The position numbers were made by a program, and so were the translations under genes. Shown here one piece after another: positions 7,101 through 7,843 of a DNA stretch of 7,843 nt (the stretch's first letter is position 1; each line of letters begins with the position of its first letter). This DNA is from DATDPY01 sp964395765 (GTDB taxonomy: Bacteria; Bacteroidota; Bacteroidia; Cytophagales; Cyclobacteriaceae): positions 1-7,843 of the forward strand of contig CAYNCU010000202.1 in the NCBI GenBank assembly GCA_964395765.1, given 5' to 3'. The notes beneath the pieces are model-generated. The model worked only from the letters and a program-made list of their open reading frames with translations, was not told the origin of the DNA and ran no database searches.

Positions 7101-7843
7101 TACCGCTTCACTGAACGGAAATAAATTGTTTGCAAGACAATTCCTGTTACGGTCAGCGCCAATCCTGCCAGTAATAAAAAGAAAAAGAAATATTCATAAA
7201 GACCGGCATTCGGTTTATACCCGGGATAAAATTCAACCGAAAAAAGAAAAGTACCGTCACCGGCATAAATTTTATTAGGTTTATCCTTTGAGGGAAACAG
7301 GCTGATTTGCGGATGATTGATGATCGCAGGGTTATAGCCGGATTGAATATACTGATTGGTGATATCATATTTCCTGAACAGGGGGACTACGGAAACGATC
7401 TCATACCTTGATTTACTTTTCGTAATAATTTTCTTTATAGCAAGAAATGAACTCCCTGAATTTTCACGGTAGGAATAATGATAATCTCCTTCCACCTGGT
7501 AATAATCAGGAACAAACGAATGCTCGGACCAATAGACCAGGTTTTCTTTATAATAGATATAAGTCGGATGGCGGAAGCGAAAATCAAAATTTATATTCCC
7601 TGTTGTATCCTGTGGATGTATTTCATTTTCTGCCTTGTCCTGGTCGGTATTTACCTCATCCAATGCATCCGTGACTTTGGTGTCGATCTGTTCAAGGAAG
7701 CGGTCGGTTGAATTAAGCTTATTTTTCAACAGGGAAAATATACCCGTACTGACCAGGACCAATAGGATTCCGGCCACAATGAAATAAAATGCTTTACGTG
7801 ATCCAGCCAGCAATTTTAAATAAATCGTTACCCTACGAATGTA
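4106..7843 (-). CDS. NtrY-like sensor histidine kinase, about 12 membrane helices (5' end may lie outside window)
   Basis: This is an inner-membrane two-component sensor. Numbered from TTG 7813 (1235 aa), TM1 is at 9-29, the first extracytoplasmic domain about 30-205, TM2-TM9 at 206-475, a second extracytoplasmic domain about 476-724, TM10 and TM11 at 725-781, a third one (Cache-like, related to NtrY-type sensors) about 783-928, and TM12 at 930-954. HAMP follows at about 955-1008 (Pro961, Asp987-Glu988), then HisKA with phospho-acceptor His1028 in HEIKNPLTP. HATPase shows N-box Asn1143, G1 DNGKGIP from Asp1172, and G2 GSGIGLA from Gly1196. All catalytic motifs are intact. HEIKNPLTP is typical of the NtrB/NtrY family. 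No response regulator lies in the window; an NtrX-type regulator is the expected partner. The frame stays open for 10 codons upstream of TTG 7813 to the window edge without ATG, so the real start may be TTG 7813 or outside. The ligand is unknown. Confidence 0.9.
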   Translation of the reverse strand, partial: YIRRVTIYLKLLAGSRKAFYFIVAGILLVLVSTGIFSLLKNKLNSTDRFLEQIDTKVTDALDEVNTDQDKAENEIHPQDTTGNINFDFRFRHPTYIYYKENLVYWSEHSFVPDYYQVEGDYHYSYRENSGSSFLAIKKIITKSKSRYEIVSVVPLFRKYDITNQYIQSGYNPAIINHPQISLFPSKDKPNKIYAGDGTFLFSVEFYPGYKPNAGLYEYFFFFLLLAGLALTVTGIVLQTIYFRSVKRYGVALVFLVLSLLLIRVIMIATDFPFSLIEIPVFDHIYYASSFFNASLGDLFINMLLALSAIGFLFTVYTRKNFFRRFYEAGPGAARIYSFVMALVNVILVLFIFRLVSSLSQHSQWNLDITSNLDYSFFKIFSYLLYFFGALIFFLGIFINNSIFFRMQNSDKRKIFAYQIMAGFFFIIVTYFFDFQGYLQAVLALILIMSISYLDIKGIFNRLNYKTFLYVLLVAILCATAVSISITQQVSQKNQIERDRFADQLLQERDVLTEYSIEEAAKSIMNDVFIQNRLFTPFASKEIIEEKIKKTYLNNYLDRFDVNILLFNSQGLPINTSEGLNYDEIKSRFALDRYRTDYPGLYYYQQDQPVLVKRYLSFIPISRYDHNAGYIILDLKLKKIIRNKVYPRLLLDERFSASYYEDQYDYAIYNNYTLSYTSGDFNYQKDFNTAWLKGKSLFGKGIEKNGYRHQGYRGPNNRLLVITWDEYPISYGLANFSFCFLIQIVGLLIFLAFYAFYFNLQDRKLNYMTRIQIYINLAFLIPLVIISIITISRISKDYSQEEQDTFLKKAESTGGNLIPYLERYKENRIGKEELYNQAADIANLTESDVNIYGVEFQRGKLIATSQPAVFEKRLLSNYIDPRALKGITGSGTTSMILDEKIGDLSYKSAFVAIKSSQTGELLGILSVPFFSSQSSIERRIINLIVSVINTFTLIFIAFLFISYVISTNLVFPLKQMISRIRFTSLTGNNQPIEYHSSDEIGQLVEAYNGMITKLELSRKALAQSEKEAGWREMAKQVAHEIKNPLTPMKLTLQHLKMRLGASRKEENNAIEKAIDSMLLNIDTLNNIADSFSNYAKMPVPENIRFNIAGLLRQVAGLYINNDEAKVSINLPPGEIYIKGDEYWLGRAFSNLVINSIQAVEGKIAEIGINMKKGSGKILITVRDNGKGIPESIRDRIFMPNFSTKFTGSGIGLAVARRAVEHAGGKIWYESVENSGTTFFIELPTEV
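4109..4756 (-). other. Histidine kinase catalytic core (HisKA + HATPase_c)
   Basis: Residues about 1020-1235 make up the dimerisation/phospho-acceptor helix pair and the ATP-binding domain. Visible landmarks are His1028 (codon 4730-4732) followed directly by Glu1029, N-box Asn1143 (4385-4387), the ATP-binding Asp1172 (4298-4300), the F-box-like IFMPNFSTK and the glycine-rich GSGIGLAVARR. Spacing matches an active HisKA-type kinase. The protein ends four residues after the last beta strand (FFIEL), so there is no receiver domain or other C-terminal fusion. Confidence 0.93.

Noticed and set aside
7447..7711. Two overlapping + strand frames antisense to the kinase N-terminus
   Set aside because: They overlap each other in different frames and oppose the first extracytoplasmic domain. 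They are shadows.

Overview
The window looks chromosomal and comes from a member of the Bacteroidota, probably an environmental or uncultured one. Three things point there: an outer-membrane barrel protein with SprA-like motifs, a very long NtrY-like histidine kinase of the type found in that phylum, and an Mla/MCE-type ABC ATPase with the sequence style of that group. There is no Shine-Dalgarno sequence at usable spacing before the one internal start that can be checked. The genus cannot be named from this sequence.

Layout. Bases 1-300 (+) are the last 99 codons of an ABC transporter ATPase, most like the MlaF-type subunit of lipid-trafficking MCE systems. Bases 301-659 are a convergent intergenic gap with no credible gene. 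It carries short inverted repeats, including four copies of the heptamer AAGGTSA in alternating orientation (541-649). Bases 660-4109 (-) encode an 1149-residue secreted outer-membrane beta-barrel protein with a SprA-like N-terminal region and a canonical-looking EF-hand calcium loop inside the barrel region. Bases 4106 to the right edge (-) encode a sensor histidine kinase of at least 1235 residues, with about 12 membrane helices, three extracytoplasmic regions, HAMP, HisKA and HATPase domains. Its start may lie beyond the window.

The kinase and barrel genes form one transcription unit: kinase first, barrel second, overlapping by four bases (TTGA), with the barrel apparently starting at TTG. 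This suggests co-production of an inner-membrane sensor and an outer-membrane barrel, so an envelope-related sensing job is plausible but only inferred. The ABC fragment is on the opposite strand and belongs to a separate unit. I see no tRNA, rRNA, CRISPR array, insertion sequence or phage gene. The two points most worth following are the half-size SprA-like barrel with its calcium loop, and its translational coupling to the 12-helix kinase.
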